A stretch of 64,000 nucleotides of DNA from CADEED01 sp963839685 (GCA_963839685.1 CAWIVS010000008.1:62001-126000), one strand, 5' to 3'. Shown: positions 34,676 through 44,087, counted from the stretch's first letter. Notes: generated from the sequence alone by a model not told the origin. Translations and numbers: made by a program.

Positions 34676-35986
34676 ATGTCCGCGACCCCGGAAACCGTGC
34701 GCCTGCCGCCGCTCGCGGACACGCAATTCGACATCGGCCCCGACGAAGATCCGCTGCCTCGCTTTACGGCACTGTATGCCCGGCACGGCGACATCTATCG
34801 TTTCCATTCGCCTGCGCGCGGCGAAATGTGGGTCATCAATCACCCCGACGACGTCAAGCGGGTGCTGGTGGCCAATCATCGCAACTACGTCAAGGGACTT
34901 GGCCTCGACCGCGTCAGGATCCTGCTCGGCGACGGCATCATGACCAGCGAGGGAGACTTGTGGAAGCGCCAGCGCTACATGATGCAGCCTGCGTTTCACC
35001 GCCGCGTGATCACCGGATTCGCGCAGGTCATCGACGCGTGCAACGAGCGTTGCATCGCGCGCTGGGAAGCGCTGGCAAGCCGGGGCGAGCTCATCAATGT
35101 CACCGACGGCACCAGCGAGCTTGCGCTCGAGATCGTGCTGCGTTCGATATTCGGCACCGACCTCGAGCGTTTGTCGGCCGGTCTCGGCGAGAACCCCTTC
35201 GCCATCGTCGCGCGCGAATCGGCGCGCGATCTGCGCTTTGCATACCGGTTCCGGCAATTGAGCCGCCTGGTGGGAGCACTCATCACGCGGCGCCGCGAGG
35301 AACGAACCGAACACTTCGATTTCCTCGCCATGCTCATGGGCGCCGCAGACAAGGACAGCGGCGCGCCGATGTCCGATGCCCAGATGATCGACGAGGTGAT
35401 GACGCTGATCGTCGCGGGTCACGAGACCACGGCCAGCGCACTCAACTCGACCTGGTACCTGTTGGCCCGGAACCCGCAGGCTGAAAGTCGGCTGCACGTG
35501 GAAGTCGATGCGGCACCCGAGCGCGCTGCGCCGGGCCTCGCGGACCTGGAAGCACTTTCGTACACCCGCAACGTGGTCGACGAGGCGCTGCGGCTGTATC
35601 CGCCGGGGTGGTGCCTGACGCGCCGCACGCTCGGGCCGGACACGCTTTCCGGGTACCCGGTGCCACCGGACACCAACGTGCTGATGTGCCTCTATCTACT
35701 TCACCGGCATCCGCGCTACTGGCATGAGCCCGAGGCGTTTCGTCCCGAGCGGTTCGATGCCGCGCACGAATCCGAGCGGCCGCGCTTCGCCTACATGCCG
35801 TTTGCCGCGGGTCCGCGCCACTGCATCGGCGAGACGTTGGCCCTATATGAAATGTACATGCACCTATATAAGGTGGCGCGCCGTTACCGGTTGATCCATG
35901 AGTCCGACCGGCCGCTGGAACTCGAAGCACAGATAAACCTGCGCAGCCGCTATCCTCTCATGATGAAGCTGGAACGCCGTCGATGA
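34676..35986 (+). CDS. Cytochrome P450
   Basis: 436 residues, soluble bacterial type. I-helix oxygen-activation motif AGHETTAS near residue 248, K-helix ExxR in EALRLYPP, and heme ligand loop FAAGPRHCIGE with the axial Cys. The N-terminal part (PRFTALYARHGDIYRFHSP) resembles CYP102/CYP4-like fatty-acid hydroxylases more than small class I P450s. The start MSATPETVRLPP is chosen over a longer frame. Its TGA overlaps the start of a FAAL-ACP fusion gene (ATGA), so the likely substrate is an acyl chain carried on that ACP domain. No ferredoxin or reductase gene is adjacent, so electrons must come from elsewhere. Confidence 0.9.
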   Translation: MSATPETVRLPPLADTQFDIGPDEDPLPRFTALYARHGDIYRFHSPARGEMWVINHPDDVKRVLVANHRNYVKGLGLDRVRILLGDGIMTSEGDLWKRQRYMMQPAFHRRVITGFAQVIDACNERCIARWEALASRGELINVTDGTSELALEIVLRSIFGTDLERLSAGLGENPFAIVARESARDLRFAYRFRQLSRLVGALITRRREERTEHFDFLAMLMGAADKDSGAPMSDAQMIDEVMTLIVAGHETTASALNSTWYLLARNPQAESRLHVEVDAAPERAAPGLADLEALSYTRNVVDEALRLYPPGWCLTRRTLGPDTLSGYPVPPDTNVLMCLYLLHRHPRYWHEPEAFRPERFDAAHESERPRFAYMPFAAGPRHCIGETLALYEMYMHLYKVARRYRLIHESDRPLELEAQINLRSRYPLMMKLERRR

Positions 35987-37957
35987 TGACAAATGCTGAA
36001 ACGCTGGCCGAGTTGATCCACAAGCACCGTGGTGTCAAGCGCGTCATCAGTTATCTCGAAAGCGAGAGCAATGAACGCGTCGTCGGCTACGACGAACTCT
36101 ACGAGCGCGCGCTCGGCATCCTGTACCACCTGCAGGCGCTGGGCGCGAAACCTGGCGACAAGCTCATCCTCTACCTCGCCAACAACGAGCAGTTCCTCGA
36201 TGCGTTCTGGGCCGGCGTGCTGGGCGGCATCGTGCCGGTGCCAATCGCGCTCGGCATCAGCGACGAGCACAAACACAAGCTGCTGCGCATCGCCAGGAAG
36301 CTGGGCAAACCCTTTCATCTATACGGACCGGAAGACGCTGGATCGCATCGGCACCTTTGCGGGAGGCGCCGGCGAACAATCATGTTTCGACAACCTCCAG
36401 ACGCGCGCTTTCTTCGCAGAACAGGTCGACGACATCTCGAAGGCGGGCAAGGTGCACGCCGTCAGGCCCGACGACACCGCGTTCATCCAGTTCTCCTCCG
36501 GATCGACCAGCGAACCCAAGGGCGTGGTGCTCACCCACCGCAATCTCCTGATGAACACGCGCGGCGCCGGCGAAGCCTCGAACTGGAACGAAGGCGACAC
36601 CTGCGTCACCTGGATGCCGCTGACCCACGACATGGGTCTCATCGGCATGCACATCATGATGTTCGCGCATCGCATGAACAACCACATCATGCCCACGGAG
36701 CTGTTCATCCGCCGGCCACTGCTGTGGATGACATTCTGCGCGCGCAAGCAGGCCACGATCACCAGCTCGCCGAACTTCGGTTATCGCCACTATCTCAAGG
36801 TACTCGGCGAACGTGCGCCCGGCGACCTGGATCTTTCGTCCGTGCGGCTCCTCTACAACGGCGCGGAGCCCATCTCGGTCGAGCTCGCGGACGAATTCAT
36901 GGCGCGCCTGGCGCCGGCAAAACTCAGACGCACCGCGATGTACCCGGTGTATGGACTCGCCGAAGCCACGCTGGTGGTGAGTTTCCCGCAGCCACCCGGC
37001 GAGATGTACACGTCCATCGCCGTCGATCGTCACAGCCTCAATGTCGGCAAGGCACCCGCGATGCTGCCCAAGGAGCACGACGACGCCCTGTCACTCATGG
37101 CCGTGGGTCAGCCGATCCCGTACTGCAACGTGCGCATTGCCGACGACGCCGACCAAGAAGTGCCCGATGGCCACGTGGGCAACATCCTGATCTCCGGTGA
37201 CAACGTCACCAGGGGCTATTACGAAAATCCGGACGCCAATGCCAAGGGCTTCACCGCCGATGGCTGGTTGCGCACCGGCGACCTGGGAATGATGAAGGAC
37301 GGCAAGTTCTACATCACCGGCCGCGCCAAGGAGATCATCTTCGTCAACGGCCAGAACTACTATCCGCACGACATCGAAAACATCGCGATTCGTGCGGAAG
37401 GCATGGAACTGGGCAAGGTCGTGGTCGCGGGAGTCAGGCCCAAACACGGCAGCACCGACGATCTCATCGTGTTCGTGCTGCATCGCATGGACATGAAGGA
37501 GTTTCTGCCCATCGCGACGCAGATCGCGCGGCTGGTCAATGAGCACACCGGGCTCGAAGTCGCGCACGTGGTGCCGGTGAAGCGCATCCCGAAGACCACC
37601 AGCGGCAAGATCCAGCGCCACCTGCTCGAGAAGGACTACGTCGATGGCGTGTACGCCGCCGAACTCGCCGAGCTTGCGACATTACGCGCTCAACAATCGG
37701 CGGCGGGAGCTTCCCGCGCGACCAGCGGCGAAATCGAGCGCCAGCTCAAGGACATCTGCGATGCGGCGCTCGAGCGCAACATCGACGTTCACGACAACCT
37801 GTTCGAAATCGGCGCCAGCTCGCTGAAGCTCATCGAAATCCACGAGCAGATCGATCGCATATACCCGGGACAGGTGGACCTGACCGAGCTGTTCGACTTC
37901 CCGACGATTGCCGACCTGTCGCGGCACCTGGAAGGCAAGCTGACGGCAACCGGTTAG
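35983..37957 (+). CDS. Fatty acyl-AMP ligase fused to acyl carrier protein (FAAL-ACP), one frameshift
   Basis: About 658 residues. Adenylation domain: IQFSSGSTSEPKGVVLTH, WMPLTHDMGLIG and VYGLAEATL, the last two diagnostic of fatty acyl-AMP ligases rather than CoA ligases; GWLRTGDLGMM and a C-terminal Lys in KTTSGKIQR. Near residue 570 a carrier domain begins (EIERQLKDICDAALER) with the phosphopantetheine Ser in IGASSLKLIEIHEQ. One extra base near 36316 shifts the frame after KLGKPF; it resumes IYTDRKTLDRIG. The enzyme should adenylate a fatty acid and load it onto its own ACP. It is coupled to the P450 gene by a 4-base overlap; no polyketide or peptide synthetase genes follow. Confidence 0.87.
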
Positions 37958-37978
37958 CGGTTGTTCTGCGGGTCGCGC

Positions 37979-38770
37979 TCAGTAACTGGCCTGCACGACG
38001 AGAAACGTTCCCGCCGCCACGACGACGACACCGACGCCGCGCGCCACACGCTCGGGATTGGGTGCCAGGCGCTCGAGGCAAATCGCCGCGGTCACGAGCA
38101 TCATCAGCCACGGATCCATCACACCAAGCACGAGCAGGACGACGGTGAGACTGGCGCAGCACCCGACACAACGAACACCCAGCTGCAATCCATGACGCCA
38201 GGCTGCGCGCGGAGTTGCCGGGAGCCATTCGGTCCGCTCGGGCGCGCGTGCGCAACAGGACAGTTGCCGCAACTTCCAGCGCAGCAGCTGCACCGCGCCC
38301 GCCGCCAACACCACCGCGCCCACGGCCAATGGCACGATGCGGGCCAGCGCCGGCGACATCATCTCTGCCCAGGCCAGCGCGACGCCGAACGGGTAGACCG
38401 CGATGCCTAACAACGTCCAGACAGTGAAGTAACCCGCCGCAACGACGGCCGTGAGCCGATCGCGTTGGGCCGCGGTTCGACTTTTCACTGCCAGGCGAAA
38501 ACGCACCAGCATCGGCACGAGCACCGGCATCATCATCGTCATCATCATCACGCTCCACATGCCGATGAACGTGGCCGCGGCGCCGGGCCACGTCTGGCCC
38601 GGCATGCGCATCCACGCCATGGACATGCGCCAGCCACCCGGCATCTCCATGCCGGGCATGTCGGACATGCTGCCGCACCACGCGGCAGTCACGGCGGCGC
38701 TGAGCATGAATGTCACAGCCGTGACGCCGTAAAAGGCGCGGTCGGCGCGCTCAACTCCTGCCGTATTCAT
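37979..38770 (-). CDS. DUF2182 integral membrane protein
   Basis: About 263 residues with seven to eight membrane helices. A Met-rich N-terminal loop (SMSDMPGMEMPGGWRMSMAWM, here in part) and a helix MWSVMMMTMMMPVLVPMLV are typical of DUF2182, described as predicted metal-binding membrane proteins. A paired Cys motif CVGCCASL and LRQLSCCARA add possible metal ligands. The start at 38770 (MNTAGVERAD) overlaps the end of the DUF899 gene by 20 bases, so the two are co-transcribed. The function is unknown; copper or other soft-metal handling is only a guess from Met/Cys content. Confidence 0.82.
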   Translation of the reverse strand: MNTAGVERADRAFYGVTAVTFMLSAAVTAAWCGSMSDMPGMEMPGGWRMSMAWMRMPGQTWPGAAATFIGMWSVMMMTMMMPVLVPMLVRFRLAVKSRTAAQRDRLTAVVAAGYFTVWTLLGIAVYPFGVALAWAEMMSPALARIVPLAVGAVVLAAGAVQLLRWKLRQLSCCARAPERTEWLPATPRAAWRHGLQLGVRCVGCCASLTVVLLVLGVMDPWLMMLVTAAICLERLAPNPERVARGVGVVVVAAGTFLVVQASY

Positions 38771-39518
38771 CGTTGCGCTTCCACCAGATGCCGGTCTCAT
38801 TTCGGCCCTTGGGGGCTCGGTCCAGCCACCGGTACATGTTCCAGAGACCGTCGAGGCCGCGCGCGTAGGTGGAGTACTGGTGGTACACCACGCCGTCCTC
38901 GAGCACGAAAGTGCTCATGCCGGGCCGGTCGCGGGTGTAGGTGGCAACATCAGTCCCCACGCCGGCTGCGATTGCCGACACCACCGGCGGCACGTTCGTG
39001 GTCGCATCCATGGCGTGGCTCTGGCGCGCGTAGTTGTATTCGATCGTGCCGGCGCGCTGCTGCTCTTCCGTGAACGCCACGTTGAAATCGTAGTTGAAGT
39101 CGGACTCCTCCGAGGACACCCAGGGAAAGCTCCAGCCGAGTCGCTTCTTGTAGGCCTGCAGCTTGGGCAGCGGCGCGCGCGAAACGGCGGTGAGCATCAC
39201 GTCATGATTCGCAAGGTGTACGGTGATGCCGTTGAATCCATCGGCGATCGCCGAGCAGGAAGGACATCCCTGCTTGTAGTCCGGCCCGAACATGAAGTGA
39301 TAAACCATGAGCTGCGAGCGACCTTTGAACAGGTCCTTGAGCGACGCCCTGCCCTCGTCGGTGTCGAACATGTACTGCTTGTCGACGCGCACCCAGGGCA
39401 GCGCCTGGCGCTGCTGCGCGACTGCATCACCCCGATGCACGAGATCCTTTTCGGCCTGCAGCAGCTCGAGCCGCGCCTTCAGCCACTGGTCACGCGTTGC
39501 GGTTGCATGTGTTGCCAT
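38751..39518 (-). CDS. DUF899 thioredoxin-like family protein
   Basis: 255 residues, complete. DUF899 hallmarks: WLKARLELLQAEKDLVHRGD at the N-terminus, ALPWVRVDKQYMFDTDEG, FKGRSQLMVYHFMFGPDY and QGCPSCSAIADGFNG with a CPSC pair, followed by LGWSFPWVSSEESDFNYDF. The fold is thioredoxin-like and the Cys pair could be redox-active; no substrate is known. The downstream DUF2182 gene overlaps its 3' end. The divergent TPR/winged-helix gene starts 86 bases away and may regulate the pair. Confidence 0.85.
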   Translation of the reverse strand: MATHATATRDQWLKARLELLQAEKDLVHRGDAVAQQRQALPWVRVDKQYMFDTDEGRASLKDLFKGRSQLMVYHFMFGPDYKQGCPSCSAIADGFNGITVHLANHDVMLTAVSRAPLPKLQAYKKRLGWSFPWVSSEESDFNYDFNVAFTEEQQRAGTIEYNYARQSHAMDATTNVPPVVSAIAAGVGTDVATYTRDRPGMSTFVLEDGVVYHQYSTYARGLDGLWNMYRWLDRAPKGRNETGIWWKRNDEYGRS

Positions 39519-39603
39519 CGTCGTCTCCTCGATGTTGATTGGAGTGGCATAAAATAGGCGCGCAGCCGTCCAGGGTGGGAGTTACAAGTTTGTCGCCAAT
39601 CAG

Positions 39604-40824
39604 ATGGATTCGCTGATCACGGCAGCCGCGCGGGCACTCGCGGCGGGCGATCCCATTGGTGCGCTGAACCTCATCGCCCTGCGCAACGACGCGCCGGCGC
39701 TGGCGTTGCGCGGGATCGCCATGGCGCAGCTCGGTGATCTGGCGCGCGCACGCGAGCTCGTGCGCAGTGCCACACGTGCCTTCGGCTCGCGCGAGCCGGT
39801 GGCCCGTGCGCGTTGCGTGGTCGCAGAGGCGGAAATCGCCTTTGCCTCGCGCGACTTGAGCTGGCCGACGAAGGCCCTGGACGCCGCGCGCGCGGTGCTC
39901 GAAGCCCACGGCGACGTCGTGAATGCCGCGCATGCGCGGTACCTCGAGATCCGGCGGCTGGCAATGCTCGGGCGACTCGATGCGGCCGAGCGGGCATTGA
40001 ACCGACTCGACCCGGCGCGACTGCCGCCGGCACTGCGCGCCGCGCATGAATTGTCATCCGCCGGCATCGCCATCCGGCGGCTCGACACGCGCAGTGCACG
40101 ATCCGCACTCGGGCGCGCAGCGATCGCCGCGCGTGAAGCGGGCATCGACTCACTTAGCGCGGAAACGGAAAGCGCGCGCCGGACCCTCGAGGATCCCGCC
40201 GCACGACTCATCGCGCACGGTGAAGCGCGCGAGTTGCGGCTCGAGGAAGTCGAGAAATTGTTTGCTTCGAAGACGCTGATCGTCGATGCGTTCCGATATG
40301 AAGTGCGTCATGCGGGTACGACGATCTCTCTCGCACGCCGTCCCGTCCTGTTCACACTGGCCCGCGCACTGGCCGAGGCGTGGCCCGAAGACGTGTCGCG
40401 GAATGTCTTGATCGAACGCGCCTTTCGCATGCGCCAACCCGACGAAACGCACCGTGCGCGCTTGCGGGTGGAAATGGGCCGATTGCGAAAGTCCATCCAC
40501 AAGCTCGCGGAAGTCAACGCCACCGAGCGCGGCTTCAGGCTGTTGCCGCGCCGCGCACGCGAGGTCGTGGTGCTGGCACGGTTGGTCGAAGAAAAATACG
40601 CCGCAGTGCTGGCTTTTCTCGCCGATGGCGAGGCCTGGTCGAGCTCCGGGCTCGCGCTGGCGCTGCGCACCAGCCAGCGCGCCGTGCAGCGCGCGCTGGA
40701 TGCGCTGGCGGCCGCGGGCATGACGCAATCCTTCGGACGCGGCCGGGCGCGCCGCTGGACCATGCCGCCGCTGCCCGGATTCACGACCACCTTGTTACTC
40801 CCCGCGCCCCTGCCGGGTGACTAA
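39604..40824 (+). CDS. TPR-like plus winged-helix putative transcriptional regulator
   Basis: 406 residues. The first 200 are repeating Ala-rich helix pairs (ALALRGIAMAQLGDLARARE, AAHARYLEIRRLAMLGRLDA), a TPR-like superhelix. Residues 230-325 resemble an OmpR-type winged helix without a receiver (ISLARRPVLFTLARALAE, RARLRVEMGRLRKSIHKL). Residues 330-400 form a second, MarR-like winged helix (AVLAFLADGEAWSSSGLALA, TSQRAVQRALDALAAAGM). The architecture suggests a one-component regulator. It is transcribed away from the DUF899/DUF2182 pair and the propeller gene follows 10 bases later, so this four-gene group is probably one regulated unit. Confidence 0.72.
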   Translation: MDSLITAAARALAAGDPIGALNLIALRNDAPALALRGIAMAQLGDLARARELVRSATRAFGSREPVARARCVVAEAEIAFASRDLSWPTKALDAARAVLEAHGDVVNAAHARYLEIRRLAMLGRLDAAERALNRLDPARLPPALRAAHELSSAGIAIRRLDTRSARSALGRAAIAAREAGIDSLSAETESARRTLEDPAARLIAHGEARELRLEEVEKLFASKTLIVDAFRYEVRHAGTTISLARRPVLFTLARALAEAWPEDVSRNVLIERAFRMRQPDETHRARLRVEMGRLRKSIHKLAEVNATERGFRLLPRRAREVVVLARLVEEKYAAVLAFLADGEAWSSSGLALALRTSQRAVQRALDALAAAGMTQSFGRGRARRWTMPPLPGFTTTLLLPAPLPGD

Positions 40825-40834
40825 CATCGCCTTC

Positions 40835-41476
40835 ATGAAAAACATCACCGCCAAGGTCATTCGCGAATACGGGCCCTTCCCCGGCGCTCCCAAAGTCGGC
40901 GGCGTCACATACGACGGCAAACGCGTCTGGTTCGCCGCCGGCGATTCGCTCGAGGCCTTCGATCCGGACACGGGCAAGCCACAGAAGTCCCTCAAGGTGC
41001 CGGCGCATGCGGGCTCGGCGTTCGATGGCAAGCATCTCTACCAGATCGCCGAGAGCCGCATTCAGAAGATCGATCCCGAGACGGGGCGCGTGCTCGCGAC
41101 CATTCCCGCGCCGGGCGGCGGTGGTGACTCGGGCTTGGCCTGGGCCGAAGGCTCACTCTGGGTGGGCGTATATCGCGAGCGCAAGATCCACCAGATCGAT
41201 CCCGAGAGCGGCAAGATCCTGCGGACGATCGAATCAAATCGTTTCGTCACGGGCGTGACGTGGACCAACGGCGAGCTCTGGCACGCGACCTGGGAAGGCG
41301 ACGAGAGCGAGTTGCGCCGTGTCGACCCGAAAAACGGCGAGGTGCTCGAGACCCTGCAGCTCCCACCCGGAGTAACCGTATCGGGCCTCGAGTCCGACGG
41401 CCGCGACACTTTCTACTGCGGCGGCGGAGGGACGGGAATGGTGCGAGCCGTCCGACGGCCTCGGACCGGTTCGTAA
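40835..41476 (+). CDS. Beta-propeller protein, glutaminyl cyclotransferase-like/YncE-like
   Basis: About 213 residues made of propeller blades with the repeats LEAFDPDTGKPQKSL, IQKIDPETGRVLATI, IHQIDPESGKILRTI and LRRVDPKNGEVLETL. Loops GGVTYDGKRVWFA, GLAWAEGSLWVGV and GVTWTNGELWHAT fit plant-type glutaminyl cyclotransferase and YVTN-like propellers. There is no signal peptide, so it is probably cytoplasmic. ATG 40835 is preferred; a GTG at 40817 overlaps the upstream gene. It follows the TPR/winged-helix regulator. A role as a ligand sensor is possible, but no catalytic residues are evident. Confidence 0.7.
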   Translation: MKNITAKVIREYGPFPGAPKVGGVTYDGKRVWFAAGDSLEAFDPDTGKPQKSLKVPAHAGSAFDGKHLYQIAESRIQKIDPETGRVLATIPAPGGGGDSGLAWAEGSLWVGVYRERKIHQIDPESGKILRTIESNRFVTGVTWTNGELWHATWEGDESELRRVDPKNGEVLETLQLPPGVTVSGLESDGRDTFYCGGGGTGMVRAVRRPRTGS

Positions 41477-41520
41477 GAGACGCGGTAGTGACCCGGAGAC
41501 GCTGGCGGGAGCCGGGTTTG

Positions 41521-41697
41521 TTAGCCGCCCTTCGGCCGTGGTGCATCGGTCCGTGCCACCGTGGCCACGCGATCACCTGAATCCTGGCGCGCGCTTTGCG
41601 CCACGGGGGTCGAGCCGCGCGCCGACCACAACACCACGGCGATCAGCAGTGCGATCGGCACGAGAACGGCGGCGGCGGAACGATCGAAGACGAACAT
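41521..41697 (-). CDS. Small single-pass membrane protein, unknown
   Basis: 58 residues from ATG 41697: MFVFDRSAAAVLVPIALLIAVVLW is one membrane helix, followed by a polar tail SARGSTPVAQSARQDSGD. A longer frame exists upstream but overlaps the LysR gene. It is divergent from LysR, 103 bases away, as targets of LysR regulators often are. No family is known; existence as a real gene is moderately supported by the clean helix and tail. The remaining bases 41477-41520 show no feature. Confidence 0.4.
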   Translation of the reverse strand: MFVFDRSAAAVLVPIALLIAVVLWSARGSTPVAQSARQDSGDRVATVARTDAPRPKGG

Positions 41698-41800
41698 GAC
41701 GGACTCCCAGTAGCTGGTGGCAAAGCTACCCGGGAAATAGGGTGAGAAAAACCGGACAAAAGCGAATTCATTGTCCTGCTTGAGCTTTACAATGCCGTCC

Positions 41801-42733
41801 ATGGACCAGCTGCAGGCCATGCGCGTCTTCACCCGGGTCGCCGAGCTCGGCTCATTCGCCCGCGCGGCCGGCACCCTGGACCTGTCACGGGCCATGGCCA
41901 GTAGTTATGTGGCGCAGCTCGAGAAGCACCTCGGCACCCGCTTGCTACACCGCACCACCCGCAAGGTATCGGTGTCGCCGCAGGGCGCTGTCTACCTCGA
42001 ACATTGCCGCCGCGTCCTGGCGGAGATCGAGGCGGCGGATGACCAGCTGCGGCTGGCGCGCGACCGGCCGCAGGGCCGGCTGCGCGTCGACGTGCCGGTG
42101 GCCTTCGGTAAATATCTGTTATTGCCGGCGATTCCGCAGTTCACGCAGCGCTACCCCGAGATCTCGCTCGAGGTCAGGTTCAACGATCGCTACGTCGACA
42201 TGCAGGCCGAAGGTGTAGACGTGGCGGTACGCGTGGGCAACCTGCGTTCCGCCGAGCTCATCGCCAAACGCGTCTCGGCCTCGAGGCAGGTGACCTGCGC
42301 CTCACCCCGCTACCTCGCCACCGCCGGGATGCCGCGCACGCCGGAAGAACTGCGCAAACACCGTCTCATCGGTCACCTGCGCGGCGAGTCGACCCGGCCC
42401 GCCGACTGGACCTTCAAGCAGGGCAATGGCACGCGTTCGTTGCGCCTGCCGATGGCGCTGTCCTTCAACACCGTGGAGGCGCTGTCGATCTCGGCCCTCG
42501 AAAGCCAGGGCATCGTGCAGCAGCTCGACCTGCTCGTCGGCGGCTACCTCGTCGAGGGCCGCCTGGTGGAGTTGCTGCGGGAATATTCCTGCGAAGGACC
42601 GCCGCTGAGCGTGGTCTATCCACGCGCTACACAGCACCTCGCAAAGGTGCGCGTGTTCGCGGAATTCGCCGCCGACCTGATGCGCAACTACGAAGCGCGG
42701 GTGCGACGCCGCGCGGAAGTCGCGGAACGCTGA
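41801..42733 (+). CDS. LysR family transcriptional regulator
   Basis: About 310 residues. The N-terminal helix-turn-helix is MDQLQAMRVFTRVAELGSFA to LEKHLGTRLLHRTTRKV (quoted in part), the standard LysR start. The effector-binding domain begins at GRLRVDVPVAFGKYLLLPA and includes VDVAVRVGNLRSAELIAKR. It belongs to the large group similar to DmlR/YhjC-type regulators. ATG 41801 is preferred over a start ten codons earlier because MDQLQAM is the conserved family start. The divergent small membrane gene, or the convergent neighbour, gives no clue to the effector. Confidence 0.9.
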   Translation: MDQLQAMRVFTRVAELGSFARAAGTLDLSRAMASSYVAQLEKHLGTRLLHRTTRKVSVSPQGAVYLEHCRRVLAEIEAADDQLRLARDRPQGRLRVDVPVAFGKYLLLPAIPQFTQRYPEISLEVRFNDRYVDMQAEGVDVAVRVGNLRSAELIAKRVSASRQVTCASPRYLATAGMPRTPEELRKHRLIGHLRGESTRPADWTFKQGNGTRSLRLPMALSFNTVEALSISALESQGIVQQLDLLVGGYLVEGRLVELLREYSCEGPPLSVVYPRATQHLAKVRVFAEFAADLMRNYEARVRRRAEVAER

Positions 42734-42743
42734 GCGCGCGCGT

Positions 42744-44087
42744 TCAGGCGCAGGCGCCGCCCAGCGATGCGAGCTGCACGCCGCAGGACAGGAACTCGAA
42801 TTCGTCGATGTGTTTGGGCCGGCGCACCCGGTAGCCCTGGACGTAGTCCACGCCCAGCTGCGTGACGGCGCGCAACTGGCCAGTGGAGTCCACCTGGCTC
42901 GCGACCGTGCGCATGCCGAGCGTGTCGGCCATGTGCACCAGGCCATTGATGATGGCGCGCGACAGGATGTCGTCCGACGCGCCGTGGATGATCGAGCCGT
43001 CGATCTTGAGCAGGTCGGCATTGACCTCGCGCAGGAATTCGAAGCGACCGCTGCCGGTGCCGACGTTGTCCACCGACAATTCACAGCCGCGGTCGATGAG
43101 CATGCGCGCCAGCGCGGCGAATTCTTCCGGCGCAACGCCGGCGTCGAGCTCCGCCACTTCGAAGCGCAGCGCGGTCAGCGGCAGGCCCGACTTGTCGAGA
43201 CAGCTTTCCAGGTAGTGACGGAAATCCGGACGCACCACCGATTTGCCCGACAGGTTCACCGAGAACACCGCATTGGCGTCCGCCCAGCGCTCGCGGTTGC
43301 GCTGCATCCAGACCAGCAGTGCGCGAATCACCCAGCGGTCGATGGCCGGCATGCGCCCGTGCCGTTCGGCGGTGTCGAGAAACTCGTGTGACTCCAGCAC
43401 GCCGGACTCCCCGGTGGGCAGGCGAATCAGCACTTCGACGATGAGCGGCCCTTTGTCCAGTGACGGGTCTTCGCGCAGCGAAACGATGGGCTGCAGGTGC
43501 AGCGCGAATTCATCCTCGCGCAGCGCGCTGTCGATCAGCTCGAGCAGGTGCTGCTCGTGCTCCAGCGTCGCGAGGTCTTGCGCCAGCTCGTCGTGCGGAC
43601 CGACGTGCTCGAAGCGCAGGGCGGCGATCATGGTGGTGTCGGAAGCTATCGGTCGCCGTGGCTCGTCGGCGGGCACTTCTTCGAAGCGGCGCGCAGCCTT
43701 GCCCAGCACCGGCAACACCGGCTGAAACATGGCGACACGCTCGTCGCGATCGGCCTCGCGCGTGGTGAGGCCCGAAAACACCGCGATGACGACGCCGCAG
43801 AAGTGGCCCGCGTCGAACAGGCCGAGCGCACAACGTGCGCGGGCGGTATCCGCGCTCTCCCACCACAGGCCGCTGGATTGCCCGCGCACGTCATGCGGAT
43901 CTTCGACCACTTCCGCGATCAGCGCATGATCCTCCGCGAGCAGAAAATCCCCACTCGACCAGAGCTCATGCCCCTTGGGGTCATGGATCGACAGGGAAAG
44001 AATCTCGGGAGCGCGGCGCATGAGGCCGCGCGCCAGCGGTCCGAGGACCACAGCAGGTGTTTCATGGGATGGCGGAAGTTGTGTCAT
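42744..44087 (-). CDS. Degenerate EAL-domain protein
   Basis: About 447 residues from MTQLPPSHETPAVV. Residues 1-160 form an uncharacterised N-domain (ILSLSIHDPKGHELWSSG, VVIAVFSGLTTREADRDE). Residues 180-440 are an EAL domain (FALHLQPIVSLRED). Some catalytic residues are kept (EVLIRL, SVNLSGKS, LLKIDGSI, VQGYRV), but the DDFG motif is VDNVGTG, so the second metal Asp is Asn, and the AEGVE motif is ASQVDS. It should therefore be a c-di-GMP binder or protein-interaction module rather than a phosphodiesterase. It is convergent with LysR, 10 bases apart. Confidence 0.82.
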   Translation of the reverse strand: MTQLPPSHETPAVVLGPLARGLMRRAPEILSLSIHDPKGHELWSSGDFLLAEDHALIAEVVEDPHDVRGQSSGLWWESADTARARCALGLFDAGHFCGVVIAVFSGLTTREADRDERVAMFQPVLPVLGKAARRFEEVPADEPRRPIASDTTMIAALRFEHVGPHDELAQDLATLEHEQHLLELIDSALREDEFALHLQPIVSLREDPSLDKGPLIVEVLIRLPTGESGVLESHEFLDTAERHGRMPAIDRWVIRALLVWMQRNRERWADANAVFSVNLSGKSVVRPDFRHYLESCLDKSGLPLTALRFEVAELDAGVAPEEFAALARMLIDRGCELSVDNVGTGSGRFEFLREVNADLLKIDGSIIHGASDDILSRAIINGLVHMADTLGMRTVASQVDSTGQLRAVTQLGVDYVQGYRVRRPKHIDEFEFLSCGVQLASLGGACA

